A stretch of 64,000 bases of DNA from Motiliproteus sp047633175 (GCA_047633175.1 JBLIEQ010000022.1:1-64000); one strand, 5' to 3'. Counted from the first letter of the stretch, positions 1-8,473 are shown. The notes: generated from the sequence alone by a model not told the origin. A program made the numbers and translations.

Positions 1-417
1 TCGGCTCAGACGTTTAGCGTGAACCGCCGTGGTACGGATCCGTATGCCCGGTGGTGTGAGAGGACGGTGGGAGTAATCCTGCCTCCTACTCGATCTTTGT
101 AGCGACAAAGAAAGCGAAGCAAAGAAAGCGCCCCCTACTAAACCGCCCTGCGGGTACGCGCCTGCGGCGCTACGAAATCCAGCCTGAGGCTGACAGATTC
201 GGCATCCTGCCTCAGCTGCCAATCTCGCCATCCATGGCTCGACCCTTCGGGCCTTTTTCAGTCTGTATTTCATCGGTTTAGAAAGGGAAATTGGCGCCAT
301 TCTGATTGTGCGAATGCCGTTTCAAGCCTTTCAAAAAGCTACAAAATAACTCATAAAACCCAGCCTTAGCACCGTGGGAGCCTGCCTGCAGGCGATCTTT
401 TGGTTAGCATCACTTGC
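1..417. other. Intergenic region with dispersed repeat fragments
   Basis: No credible gene is visible. Around 92-125 is a segment (TTTGTAGCGACAAAGAAAG) that recurs at 58167-58190 and, degenerated, near 8350-8378. Around 390-412 the segment GCCTGCCTGCAGGCGATCTT recurs at 8421-8442 and, altered, at 42966-42985. These are members of dispersed intergenic repeat families and lie directly upstream of a reverse transcriptase relic. Confidence 0.6.
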
Positions 418-918
418 CGGTTGCAACACCTAACGGGTACAGAGCCTTTCTTTACCCCTGCACAGGGGATCAGTCGGGGCTTGTCGTTGAGTCCATTGCT
501 GGCAGGTTTTCAGTTGGTTGAGATCAACCGCTTTTAAGCCAATCAAACTCAGCTTAAATACAGCCGTTTTATGGATGATTTTATTATCTTCGCCAAAACG
601 CGTTGGCAGCTACGCACAGCGGTGCACCAACTAAACCAATTTTTTAATCAGCTGGGGTTTGAATAACACCCGAATAAAACCTTTATTGGCAAGGCCAGTA
701 AAGGCTTTGATTGGCTAGGCTATCAATTTAATCAAGGTAAGCTGGGGGGCCCTGCCCCGGGGTGCCGGCCCCGCCAGCTTATAAAACTCCACCGGCTTTA
801 TGAGCAAGCAGCCTTGCAGGGGTGGACACCCCAGCACCGCCGACGGGCTGTGGCGGAGTATCAACGGCGCTGGAACGCCTGGTTTCACTCAGGCACCCCG
901 GCGTTACGCGGCGGCTAG
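418..918 (+). pseudogene. Reverse transcriptase relic (RVT_1 family), two in-frame stops
   Basis: One reading frame (codons in phase with 463) can be read to TAG 916-918 and encodes the second half of a bacterial reverse transcriptase. It contains QGISRGLSLSPLL (from 463), then YSRFMDDFIIFAKTRW with the catalytic-type MDD motif (571-579), then HPNKTFIGKASKGFDWLGY. Two TAA codons interrupt it, at 535-537 and 664-666. The second sits where relatives, as I recall them, have Gln in a Glu-Gln-His-Pro motif, so CAA to TAA is the simplest change. The N-terminal fingers are missing because the frame meets TAG at 367-369. The C-terminal Trp/Arg-rich tail is intact. This is a dead, 5'-truncated copy of the small stand-alone RT type found in gammaproteobacteria. 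Its exact RT group cannot be assigned by eye. Confidence 0.8.
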
Positions 919-927
919 TGGACGGCC

Positions 928-1847
928 CTAAACAGTGTAATAGTTGGAATATGCTGCTGTGGACCAGGGCACTGCGCTTGTACCTGACCATAGCCGGGTG
1001 AAGGATTGGCCTTTGTCGGTGACTCGCTTAAACTTTCCGGTGTTCATAAAAAGAGCGGCTGTGCCGGCTCCCGTCGTTATCCATGTTATATTATCCTCGT
1101 ATGTGGATATATGGTTTATGCGCCCCCCTTGAGGCCCGCTGATTGTGCTTGGCGCACCTTCGCTATTGCGGCCCGTAATAGAAATTTTGTCATCTGACCC
1201 TAATTGGTCCCCCCCCTTGACCGTCAATATGTCCTGATCTCTTACGTAAGGAGCTAGGGTATAGTCTTGACCATTTACGAGTATATGAATATCGTATTCA
1301 ACATCGGCAATGAACTCCGTGAACCCGCCGCCCTCGCTTGTGACTGTGCCTTCCACTAAATCGAACACCACCTGCACTGGCCTTCTTCGACAGTGACCAA
1401 GTGTTGGGGCGATGGTACGCTGGCGTTGACGGCACCACCCGCAACCACGCCTAAGGGGGCCAAGACTCCCCAGCCGAATACAGACGTCGATGCGACGGCC
1501 TCCGCTACTGCTGATTCCCACACTGGAACGCCGGTTGCGACCTCTGTCGTTGAGTGTATCAGGCTGTCCGATGCGGCCTCGCTTGCCAGAGCGCTGCCAT
1601 CAGTAGCAAAGGTTGCATCGATGTTTTCAGCGAAGAAGTTTTCTATCTTGGTTAGCGGTTTACCCGACTCGGTGATGATCAGGTCATCACCATCTTTAAG
1701 CAGCTTCAGGTCAGCAGGGGGCTTTCCGGTCGCGTCATCGATCAGGCTGTAATTTGCATTGTCGATTGCTTCAATAGCGTCTGTCAGCGGCAAAACTACG
1801 CGGGTTGGTTGACCATTGATTGTGCTTTGCAGAAGAAATAACGACAT
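928..1847 (-). pseudogene. Adhesin-like N-terminal region, frameshifted
   Basis: The gene reads on the minus strand from ATG 1847. The first frame gives about 155 meaningful residues: a start resembling the N-terminal prefix of type I-secreted giant adhesins (LIDDATGKPPADLKLLKDG, then DLIITESGKPLTKIENFF), followed by an Ala/Val-rich stretch. Around 1375-1400 coding sense passes to another minus-strand frame, which continues with VVFDLVEGTVTSEGGGF, a Gly/Asp-rich region, and a stop at 928. The shift implies a broken gene or a sequencing error. Even joined, about 300 residues would be only the front of a typical repeat adhesin, so the rest is lost or was never here. Assignment to the BapA-prefix type is from sequence flavour only. 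The gene ends ten bases from the reverse transcriptase relic, convergent with it. Confidence 0.5.
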
Positions 1848-2254
1848 ACAACGAACCTCATAAAAATAAGATTTAGAGCCGGATTATTTTAGGATACTGC
1901 TCATACGTAATGCAGCTGTATGTAACGCAATATACGTTATATACGTTATATACGTTATATACGTTATATTTTATCAGTATTTTTTTTAAAATCATTACCC
2001 GACTGTGATCGGCTACAGCTACGGTATTTTTGTACGGTGCCTGAGGGTTCTGGGGTCCCGGTTAGGAAGGGGCTCTAGTGTCTTGCAGTTCCGGGTACCT
2101 AGCCTCCTAGGGTGTTCCTATAGAAAATTCATGAGATAGGGTTGTTTCTGGTGTATGGGGAAAAATAGAGAGAGCGTATCCTGTTGACTGATCTCGCCAG
2201 ATCACAATCAACAGAAGAGAGACCCAGACAGCCCTGGTTCAGCCAGCGAGTACC
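1848..2254. other. AT-rich intergenic region between two relics
   Basis: No gene is visible. Apart from the 9-bp iterons at 1929-1969, this stretch has a TTTTTTTAAAA tract at 1981-1991 and no clear promoter or terminator. The right part may contain the lost left end of the IS256-family relic. Confidence 0.5.
1929..1969. repeat. 9-bp iterons, unit ATATACGTT, about four copies
   Basis: Four consecutive copies of ATATACGTT sit about 80 bp upstream of the adhesin-like gene. Overlapping units form the near-palindrome TATACGTTATA. Function is unknown; a protein-binding array or simple slippage product are both possible. Confidence 0.85.
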
Positions 2255-2700
2255 TTGAAAAACACCGCCTTCATTGATCCGCTCAACGAGCTACTAAGAT
2301 CCGATGGCCGGCAGGTCATCGTTCGCAACGGTCATTTCCGCAATACCGTGCAAACCGGTATTGGTGATTATAGGGTTGACAGAGCATGGCCGTAAGGAGC
2401 TGGTGGCCGTTGAGGATGGCTTTCGTGAGTCGACAGCAAGCTGGGAAGAGTTGTTGCAGGGACTTCGCGAGCGCGGCCTAGAGACGTCGCCGAAGCTGGC
2501 GATGGTGCTTTGGGGGTTTTGGGGTTTTGGGGTTTTGGGGTTTTGGAAAACGATGAGCAAGGCTTACCCCGCCTGCCAATATCAGCGCTTTAGGGTGAAC
2601 AGGACTGATAAAGTATTGAATAAAATGTAGAAATTGATGTAGCCGAAGGACAAGGACGTACTCCATGACAACGATCCTGCCACAGAGGGGGACGTGAGAA
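2255..2700 (+). pseudogene. IS256 (mutator)-family transposase relic
   Basis: Pieces of an IS256-type transposase survive in several frames. From 2255, one frame gives IDPLNELLRSDGRQVI, the conserved N-terminus, joined directly to VRNGH and VQTGIG, so roughly 40 residues are missing between them. A second frame from about 2350 gives LVIIGLTEHGRKELVAVEDG and WEELLQGLRERGLETSPKLA from the catalytic domain. After an octamer repeat it continues with GFWKTMSK and RVNRTDKVLNKM. Beyond the stop at 2628-2630 the family signal continues (PKDKDVLHD) with two nonsense codons. The element is dead. Terminal inverted repeats were not located. Confidence 0.8.
2509..2546. repeat. GGGGTTTT octamer array inside the transposase relic
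   Basis: The tract is TTTGGGGG followed by three perfect TTTTGGGG units and TTTTGG. It has four G-runs of at least four bases (2512-2516, 2521-2524, 2529-2532, 2537-2540), enough for an intramolecular G-quadruplex. It expands a site that in an intact transposase would encode an Ala-Leu-Gly-Phe-Trp stretch. Three added octamers equal 24 bp and keep the frame. Confidence 0.9.
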
Positions 2701-2752
2701 GTACAGCAAGCCCGTCGGGAACAGACGCTGCCGACCCACAGTCGGGCCTGCT

Positions 2753-3238
2753 TTACTCGGTCTCTACGGCGCCAGACTCTTCCCAGGCCGCATTAAAACC
2801 CTTGTAGGCATCTGTAAACCCCTGCTTCATATGCCCCCAGGCGCTCTCGGTCCCATTTTTGAGGCTGCCATACCACTCTGCGACCTGGTTTCGCTGCTGA
2901 CGTAGCGCCTGAAGACTGGCACGCGCCTTTTGTCTCGCAGCTCTATCCATATGATCCCAGTTTTTATCGATGCGGGCTTCGAGTGCATCGATTCGGTTAT
3001 CCAGATTATTGAGACCCTCTTTGGCTTTTTTTACCGCCGCCGTTTTTTGATCGACTGTATAGGAGCCGATACTTTGCAGCAGATCCTGGGTCTCTTTATT
3101 GATCTCTTTCAACGTTGTAGCGGCGTTTGTAGTGGCATCTGCGGTGGCATCTGCGGTGGCGCTTTCCCCCTGAGCATAGCCCAGTGAAGTAACACTCAGT
3201 ATGCCGATCACGAACAGTGCCCAGTGGCGTGGTTTCAT
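2753..3238 (-). CDS. Small exported coiled-coil protein, stress-response type
   Basis: This 161-residue protein has a clear signal peptide (residues 1-22, ending GYA-Q). A short Ala/Thr/Asp stretch follows, built from a 12-bp DNA repeat (ATADATADAT, near 3128-3165), then a long charged helix of about 110 residues. The C-terminal part, with paired tryptophans and repeated Arg/Gln heptads (ASLQALRQQRNQ, then WGHMKQGF), resembles small periplasmic stress proteins of the sll1863 type. That name is a tentative match from memory. It stands alone; GC-rich inverted segments just downstream (2704-2713 and 2742-2751) may be a weak terminator. No catalytic motif is seen, so a chaperone-like or envelope role is inference only. 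Confidence 0.7.
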   Translation of the reverse strand: MKPRHWALFVIGILSVTSLGYAQGESATADATADATTNAATTLKEINKETQDLLQSIGSYTVDQKTAAVKKAKEGLNNLDNRIDALEARIDKNWDHMDRAARQKARASLQALRQQRNQVAEWYGSLKNGTESAWGHMKQGFTDAYKGFNAAWEESGAVETE

Positions 3239-3880
3239 AGTTAATTCCTTGGCTGTTGGCTGCGATCAGCACTGCTTCTTCAATCCTGACGTTACCTCAG
3301 TGGCAAGCACTTACCCACCGAAACATTTTCAGTTTAACACGCCTGTATCGACAGATTGAGTCTATCCTGACACCTGCAAAGTGCTGCCTCTGGACGACGC
3401 GTCGATGTCACCGGTATGGGTATCTATGCTGGTGTGTCGGGAACAGGAAGAGCCGCGGTATCTGTTTGGCCCCTCTTGAGCATTTATGATCAGGTTTATC
3501 ATCGAGTTCGAAGACCCCCTGATTGATTATATTTAACCTGACCGTGACATAGAACCATTTACAGGCACGATAATCCTGACATTAATTAATATAATAGCAG
3601 GTATCGGACGCGGTATAAGTACAGACTTAATTTATCTGGAGTAAAAACCTCAGCAGTAATATCAAAAAAATTCTACACAAAACCTGAGAGTATTAATAAA
3701 ACCTACTGGCTGTAAATTTATTTAGTCAAAAAATTGTAGGCTTTAGTGGCGAAATGTGCGTCTCATTAGACCCCGTGTTTTCAGTCTATAGCCATGGGGC
3801 CATTACAGAGGGTTCTCTCTCCAGAAGCGAGACAGGGATACCTTGCTCTTTCAACAAAACTTGATACTATTGGCGCAAAT
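3239..3880. other. Long intergenic region before the thiamine operon
   Basis: There are 640 bp without a convincing gene. The left part is GC-balanced and the middle (3520-3740) is AT-rich. The right end must hold the promoter of the riboswitch-controlled transcript, but no strong -35/-10 pair with good spacing could be picked by eye. Confidence 0.5.
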
Positions 3881-3963
3881 ATAGTCGGGGGGCCTGGAGG
3901 CTGAGAGCGCATAGTGCGAGACCCGTTGAACCTGAATCAGTTAATACTGTCGTAGGAAACTAT
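3881..3963 (+). promoter_or_regulatory. TPP riboswitch (THI element)
   Basis: The conserved core is present in order: GGCTGAGA (3899-3906), ACCC (3921-3924), GAACCTGA (3928-3935), and TAATACTGTCGTAGGAA (3942-3958) in place of the usual UAAUACCAGCGUAGGGAA. The closing P1 stem is ATAGT (3881-3885) pairing with ACTAT (3959-3963). It lies 86 bp before thiD. By family precedent, binding of thiamine pyrophosphate lowers expression of the downstream operon; whether it acts on termination or translation cannot be decided here. Confidence 0.93.
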
Positions 3964-4049
3964 CTGCCATGTTTTTGATTATCTGCTGCTACACCTATCT
4001 TAAATAGTTGACTTGATATCGTTCTTGCGCTCCCATTCTCGGAGCTTTA

Positions 4050-4901
4050 ATGTCAAACCCTACTGCAACGTCGACGCCTCAACAGCTATCCACTCCAATC
4101 ATCCTGACTATCGCCGGCTCAGACAGTGGTGGTGGAGCAGGAATTCAAGCTGATATTAAAGCAATCTCAGCAACGGGAGGTTACGCCTGTTCGGCAATCA
4201 CAGCGATTACCTCTCAAAACACCCTTGGGGTGTCTGCTATCTTACCGATTCCTCTCGAGCATATAGAAAAGCAACTGGACGCCGTTTTCAGCGATCTGAA
4301 TGTGGTGGCGGTGAAGGTAGGGATGCTGGCTGACTCTGACATAATTAACTTGGTGGCGGCAAAAATAAGACAGTATAGACCTGCGTTTTTAGTGGTTGAT
4401 CCGGTCATGGTCACGACCAATGGAGACCTGTTGCTGAAAGCGTCAGCCATCAGTACGCTAAAATCTGAACTGTTCCCTCTTGCTGACCTGATTACACCTA
4501 ACCTGCCCGAAGGGGCCGCATTGATCGATTCTGAGGTGCCCACGAATGAACAAGGCATGAAGAAGATGATTGACAAGCTCCGCAACCTAAAACTTAATGC
4601 AGTGCTGCTTAAAGGCGGTCATTTACAGGAAGATGAGCACAGCAACGATCTGCTTATTTTCTCTGATCGTGTTGAACAGTTGAATGCAACCCGTATCCAT
4701 ACTCACAATACCCATGGCACAGGCTGTACGCTTTCTTCGGCTATCGCCTCGTATCTGGCACAGGGCAATGATCTTTCACGCGCCGTTCAGCTGGGCAAAG
4801 GCTATATAACCCAAGCGATTGCCCATGCCGATCAATTACAGGTCGGCCAGGGTCATGGCCCGGTCAACCACTTTTTTACCGGGCATACAGATGTCCATTA
4901 G
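4050..4901 (+). CDS. thiD: Hydroxymethylpyrimidine/phosphomethylpyrimidine kinase
   Basis: ThiD phosphorylates HMP and then HMP-phosphate to HMP-PP, the pyrimidine half of thiamine, in the cytoplasm. The 283-residue protein has the ribokinase-type N-terminal motif AGSDSGGGAGIQAD (residues 22-35) and the C-terminal anion-hole/catalytic motif HGTGC (222-226). Length fits a stand-alone ThiD. The start ATG 4050 follows GGAG at -9. It is the first gene after the TPP riboswitch, and its stop overlaps the ATG of the ABC ATPase gene, so translation is probably coupled. Placement next to an importer indicates salvage of pyrimidine precursors. Confidence 0.95.
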   Translation: MSNPTATSTPQQLSTPIILTIAGSDSGGGAGIQADIKAISATGGYACSAITAITSQNTLGVSAILPIPLEHIEKQLDAVFSDLNVVAVKVGMLADSDIINLVAAKIRQYRPAFLVVDPVMVTTNGDLLLKASAISTLKSELFPLADLITPNLPEGAALIDSEVPTNEQGMKKMIDKLRNLKLNAVLLKGGHLQEDEHSNDLLIFSDRVEQLNATRIHTHNTHGTGCTLSSAIASYLAQGNDLSRAVQLGKGYITQAIAHADQLQVGQGHGPVNHFFTGHTDVH

Positions 4902-5673
4902 TTTGAGATCTCCATCTGTCGACTGTCCTGCGCTGCAAATAGATATTCATGCAGGTTACCTGCGTTATATCGATAGTAAAATGCCAACGTTACAGGGCAT
5001 TAACATGCAGCTCCCTGCCGGACAATGGACCTGTATTTTAGGCCGTAGCGGCTGTGGAAAAACATCGCTGCTGCGTTATCTGGCGGGTTTGCTTGATCAA
5101 CAGGTCAGCTGGTCTGGCACGCTGACGACTGAACCTGCGCACTGCGATCTGAAAAACAACATTGCTTATATGGCGCAGCAGGATCTGTTGATGCCCTGGC
5201 TATCGGTGTTAGATAACGTCACCCTGAGTGCTAAATTCGGTAACACTCTGGCAGCTGTTCAGAAACAACAGGCCCTGGCATTGCTGGAAAAGGTCGGACT
5301 GGCTGAGAGCGCCCACAGCCTGCCTCAGCAGCTGTCGGGCGGTATGCGCCAACGTGTCGCACTGGCCAGAACACTAATGCAGAATAAGTCAGTTATATTA
5401 ATGGATGAACCCTTTTCTGCAGTGGATGCGGTAACGCGCTACCGGCTGCAGGATCTGGCGTGTGAATTGCTCAAAGACAAAACAGTCGTCTTGATTACTC
5501 ATGATCCACAGGAAGCCATTCGGCTGGCCGATCAGATCTACATTATTCAAGGAAAGCCCGGTTCAGCAGAGTCTCTCGCTGTCCCTGCCTCTTTAACACC
5601 ACGCAAGTTTGATCCGGAGTGTGCGCAACTTCAGCAATCTATCATGGCGTGCCTGGAGCAAGACGATGCCTGA
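4891..5673 (+). CDS. thiZ: ABC transporter ATPase for thiamine pyrimidine precursor
   Basis: This is the cytoplasmic ATPase of an HMP or formylaminopyrimidine importer. The 260-residue protein has Walker A LGRSGCGKTS (about residue 50), signature LSGGMRQR (about 148), Walker B VILMDEPF (about 169) and an H-loop in VLITHDPQE. ATG 4891 was chosen over an in-frame start 72 bp upstream because the upstream stretch lies inside thiD and is not ABC-like. ATG 4891 also overlaps the thiD stop, as expected for a coupled operon. The domain matches the nitrate/taurine-type (SsuB/TauB) subfamily used by ThiXYZ. Substrate is inferred from context. Confidence 0.9.
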   Translation: MSISLRSPSVDCPALQIDIHAGYLRYIDSKMPTLQGINMQLPAGQWTCILGRSGCGKTSLLRYLAGLLDQQVSWSGTLTTEPAHCDLKNNIAYMAQQDLLMPWLSVLDNVTLSAKFGNTLAAVQKQQALALLEKVGLAESAHSLPQQLSGGMRQRVALARTLMQNKSVILMDEPFSAVDAVTRYRLQDLACELLKDKTVVLITHDPQEAIRLADQIYIIQGKPGSAESLAVPASLTPRKFDPECAQLQQSIMACLEQDDA

Positions 5674-6463
5674 GAGCAACGTCCTTGGCAGCCTCTCTGG
5701 TCAGCGAGTGCATAAAAAAACACGGGGAAAGTCGGTTATTCGCCTGATGACCAGCTGCATGGTTATTCTTGGTTTGTGGCAGGCGGTGGTCGTTATTTTT
5801 GAGATGCCTTCATTTATTTTACCCGCCCCTTTAGAGGTCTTCGAAAGACTGTTACTGCGCTATGATATTCTGCTAAAACACAGCCTTGTCACTGCACAGG
5901 AGATCATCCTGGGCCTGTTTCTGGGGCTGTCTATGGGGTTGTTTTTTGCGCTGCAGATGTTGTTGTTTAAGCCAGTCAAACACTGGCTCTTACCTATTTT
6001 GATCGCAAGCCAGGCGATCCCTGTCTTTGCGCTTGCACCGGTGCTGATGCTTTGGCTGGGCTACGGGATTATCTCAAAAATAGTGATGGCAGCATTAATC
6101 ATCTTCTTTCCGATCACGACCTGTTGCTACGATGGTTTACGAAACACCCCATCGGGTTATCTCGATCTGGCACAAACGATGGGGGCGACCCGCTGGCAGA
6201 TGCTGCGGCATATTCAGTTCCCCGCCTCTTTGCCAACACTCGCGTCGGGTCTTCGTGTTGCGGTGGTCATCGCGCCTATCGGTGCCGTGGCGGGTGAATG
6301 GGTTGGCTCTAGCCAGGGCCTCGGATACCTCATGCTACAGGCCAATGCCCGCATGATGATCGATGAGATGTTTGCCGCCGTGTTTATCTTATCTATGTTA
6401 TCCATCGTACTTTACTTTGTGGTTGATATGTTGATAAAGAAGTTTATCCCTTGGGACGCTTAA
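5666..6463 (+). CDS. thiX: ABC transporter permease for thiamine pyrimidine precursor
   Basis: This 265-residue inner-membrane permease has about six hydrophobic segments and the cytoplasmic coupling loop of the BPD_transp_1 family (DLAQTMGATRWQMLRHIQFP, the EAA region). ATG 5666 is preferred to an upstream in-frame start because it overlaps the stop of thiZ by eight bases and has GGAG nine bases upstream. With ThiZ and ThiY it would form a complete importer. The intact EAA loop implies a working transporter. Confidence 0.9.
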   Translation: MPESNVLGSLSGQRVHKKTRGKSVIRLMTSCMVILGLWQAVVVIFEMPSFILPAPLEVFERLLLRYDILLKHSLVTAQEIILGLFLGLSMGLFFALQMLLFKPVKHWLLPILIASQAIPVFALAPVLMLWLGYGIISKIVMAALIIFFPITTCCYDGLRNTPSGYLDLAQTMGATRWQMLRHIQFPASLPTLASGLRVAVVIAPIGAVAGEWVGSSQGLGYLMLQANARMMIDEMFAAVFILSMLSIVLYFVVDMLIKKFIPWDA

Positions 6464-6539
6464 TATTAAAGAGCGTTGTTTATACAGCCTCTACCTAAGC
6501 ACAAAAGCAAAATCAAAATCAAAATCAAAAGGAAAAGCA

Positions 6540-7487
6540 ATGAAAAACAAAGTACTATTGAGCACCAGCGTCTTAATTTCACTTATGCTGTCGCTGCCGG
6601 CACAGGCTGAGATTAAAAAGTTGACCCTGATGCTAGATTGGTTTGTAAACCCAAATCATGGTCCCGTGGTGATTGCCAAGCAACGCGGTTATTTTAAAGA
6701 AAACGGCCTTGATGTTGATATTCAAGAACCGACAGATCCGAGCACGCCCGCAAAATTGGTCGCGGCAGATCAAGTTGATCTGGCTGTCTCTTATCAACCT
6801 AGTTTAATTATGGATGTTGCTGCGGGTCTGCCGCTGATCCGATCGGCTACCTTAATTGCTACGCCGCTCAATACCTTAACCGTGTTAGATAATAACAAGA
6901 TTAACAACATCTCTGATCTGAAAGGAAAAAAGATTGGCATTTCCATTGCGGGCAATGAAGAAGCGACTATCAGCACTATGCTGAAAACACAGGGGGTTAA
7001 CTATGAAGATGTTGAGATCATCAATATCGGCTGGGCACTGTCTACTTCGCTTGCCTCTGAAAAGGTCGATGCAACCTGGGGAGGATTTCGTAATTTTGAA
7101 GCAAACCAACTGGCACTCGAGGGCATCAAGGCAAAATCTTTCTTCCCTGAAGAGCACGGCGTACCACCCTATGATGAACTGGTCTTTGTTGCGAATGCCA
7201 ACAGCTATGATAAAGGTGCCATTCAGGCATTTAATAAAGCGTTAGAACAGGCGACGATATATATTGTTAATCACCCTCAGGAATCCTGGAAAGTTTTTTC
7301 AGCCTATGCACCGGATACCCTGGATAACGAGCTTAATAAACTGGCCTGGAATGCGACCCTGACCCGATTTGCATTGCGTCCCTCTGCAGTTGATTTAAAA
7401 CGTTACGACGACTATGCAAGTTTTATGTATACCCAGGAAATAATCAGTACGTTGCCAAAAGCACAGGATTATATACCCACATTTTAA
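6540..7487 (+). CDS. thiY: Periplasmic pyrimidine-binding protein, NMT1/THI5-like
   Basis: The 315-residue solute-binding protein has a signal peptide cleaved after residue 23 (PAQA-EI). The mature protein begins LTLMLDWFVNPNHGPVVIAK, the hallmark of the NMT1/THI5-like family, whose ThiY members bind formylaminopyrimidine or HMP. It sits 76 bp after thiX; the gap contains a short AAAATC tandem repeat (6510-6530) and an AAAAGGA ribosome-binding site. The eukaryotic THI5 His/Cys active-site motifs were not looked for. Transport rather than synthesis is inferred from the signal peptide and the neighbouring ABC genes. Confidence 0.92.
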   Translation: MKNKVLLSTSVLISLMLSLPAQAEIKKLTLMLDWFVNPNHGPVVIAKQRGYFKENGLDVDIQEPTDPSTPAKLVAADQVDLAVSYQPSLIMDVAAGLPLIRSATLIATPLNTLTVLDNNKINNISDLKGKKIGISIAGNEEATISTMLKTQGVNYEDVEIINIGWALSTSLASEKVDATWGGFRNFEANQLALEGIKAKSFFPEEHGVPPYDELVFVANANSYDKGAIQAFNKALEQATIYIVNHPQESWKVFSAYAPDTLDNELNKLAWNATLTRFALRPSAVDLKRYDDYASFMYTQEIISTLPKAQDYIPTF

Positions 7488-7537
7488 TAAACGACCCTTA
7501 CTAATAAGCGACTTATACTTATCAACAGAGCCGTCAT

Positions 7538-8209
7538 ATGAATCATCAGGATCTTATTAATATATGCCGTCAAGATTGGGATGCATACACCCAACATGAC
7601 TTTTTACAGCAATTAGCAGAAGGTATATTAGCGCAACCCTGTTTCCTGCATTACCTGAAACAAGACTTTTTGTTTCTTAAACACTATGCTCGGGCTTATG
7701 CGCTTGCTATTTACAAAGCACGCACCTTAGCCGATATGCGAAAAGCGCTGCCCAGCGTACATGCTTTACTGGATGTTGAAATCGGTCACCATGTACGTTA
7801 TTGCGCTGACTGGGGGCTGACTGAAGCAGACCTGGAAGCAGAAGACGAAGATTTTGGTACGGTTGCCTATACACGCTATGTGCTCGATGCCGGCATGCAG
7901 GGCGATATAGTCGATTTATATGCGGCGCTGGCACCCTGCTCTATTGGATATGCAGAAATAGGGCGCAACCTCTGTGCAGATAAAAACACCCGCCGTGAAG
8001 GCAATCCATTTGAGAGCTGGATTGCACTCTACGGGGGTGATGCATTCCAGCAAGGCGCTGCGCAAGCCACTGAACAACTCGATCTGTTATTAGCCGGTAT
8101 TGACCTGAACAGTCCGCGCGGCCAAGAACTCATTAGCGTATTCAGAACCGCAACACGGATGGAAATCGCTTTTTGGCAGCAAGGGATGGATGCTGTTGGT
8201 CTGGTTTGA
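7538..8209 (+). CDS. tenA: TenA-family aminopyrimidine aminohydrolase
   Basis: TenA hydrolyses aminomethyl-pyrimidine (a degraded thiamine product) to HMP, which ThiD then uses. The 223-residue all-helical protein has conserved TenA features: an Asp in YLKQDFLFLKHY, the catalytic cysteine in ALAPCSIGYAEIG (about residues 131-143), and the C-terminal Glu in RTATRMEIAFW. The active-site Cys marks it as TenA_C rather than the cysteine-less TenA_E type. It ends the thi salvage operon 50 bp after thiY. Together the five genes import and recycle thiamine pyrimidine under TPP control. Confidence 0.93.
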   Translation: MNHQDLINICRQDWDAYTQHDFLQQLAEGILAQPCFLHYLKQDFLFLKHYARAYALAIYKARTLADMRKALPSVHALLDVEIGHHVRYCADWGLTEADLEAEDEDFGTVAYTRYVLDAGMQGDIVDLYAALAPCSIGYAEIGRNLCADKNTRREGNPFESWIALYGGDAFQQGAAQATEQLDLLLAGIDLNSPRGQELISVFRTATRMEIAFWQQGMDAVGLV

Positions 8210-8473
8210 CAACACTACTGATCTGGTTTTCCAAAACTATTTTATCGGTGAGGATTTTATTAGGCTATGTACCAGTTAGTTGTTGCGAGCCGTTAATCCT
8301 GTATAACTGCTTTTGCAATCAAGCGAGGTTCCGCCTCCCTCGGGCTGCTTTATTTGTGCACTGTCGACAAAGAAACCGAATAACCCAGCCTTTAGCATAG
8401 TGGGATCCGACCCTTGTGGGGCCTGCCTGCAGGCGATCTTTTGAAATTGCTGTACTGTACAGATTATGGGGTC
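8210..8473. repeat. Dispersed intergenic repeat copy
   Basis: No gene is visible. The block from about 8270 to 8378 aligns with 58088-58195: both run ACCAGTTAG-TGTTGCGA, AATCAA, TTCCGCCT, CGG-GGCT, GACAAAGAAA. A second module at 8421-8442 (GCCTGCCTGCAGGCGATCTT) matches 390-411. This marks a dispersed repeat family seen at least three times in the window. Confidence 0.65.

Noticed and set aside
2509..2546. Telomere of a linear replicon
   Set aside because: The tract lies inside a transposase relic with coding sequence on both sides; no terminal structure is seen.
3256..3489. 77-codon open frame on the plus strand upstream of the thi operon
   Set aside because: No ribosome-binding site or family resemblance; composition does not look coding.
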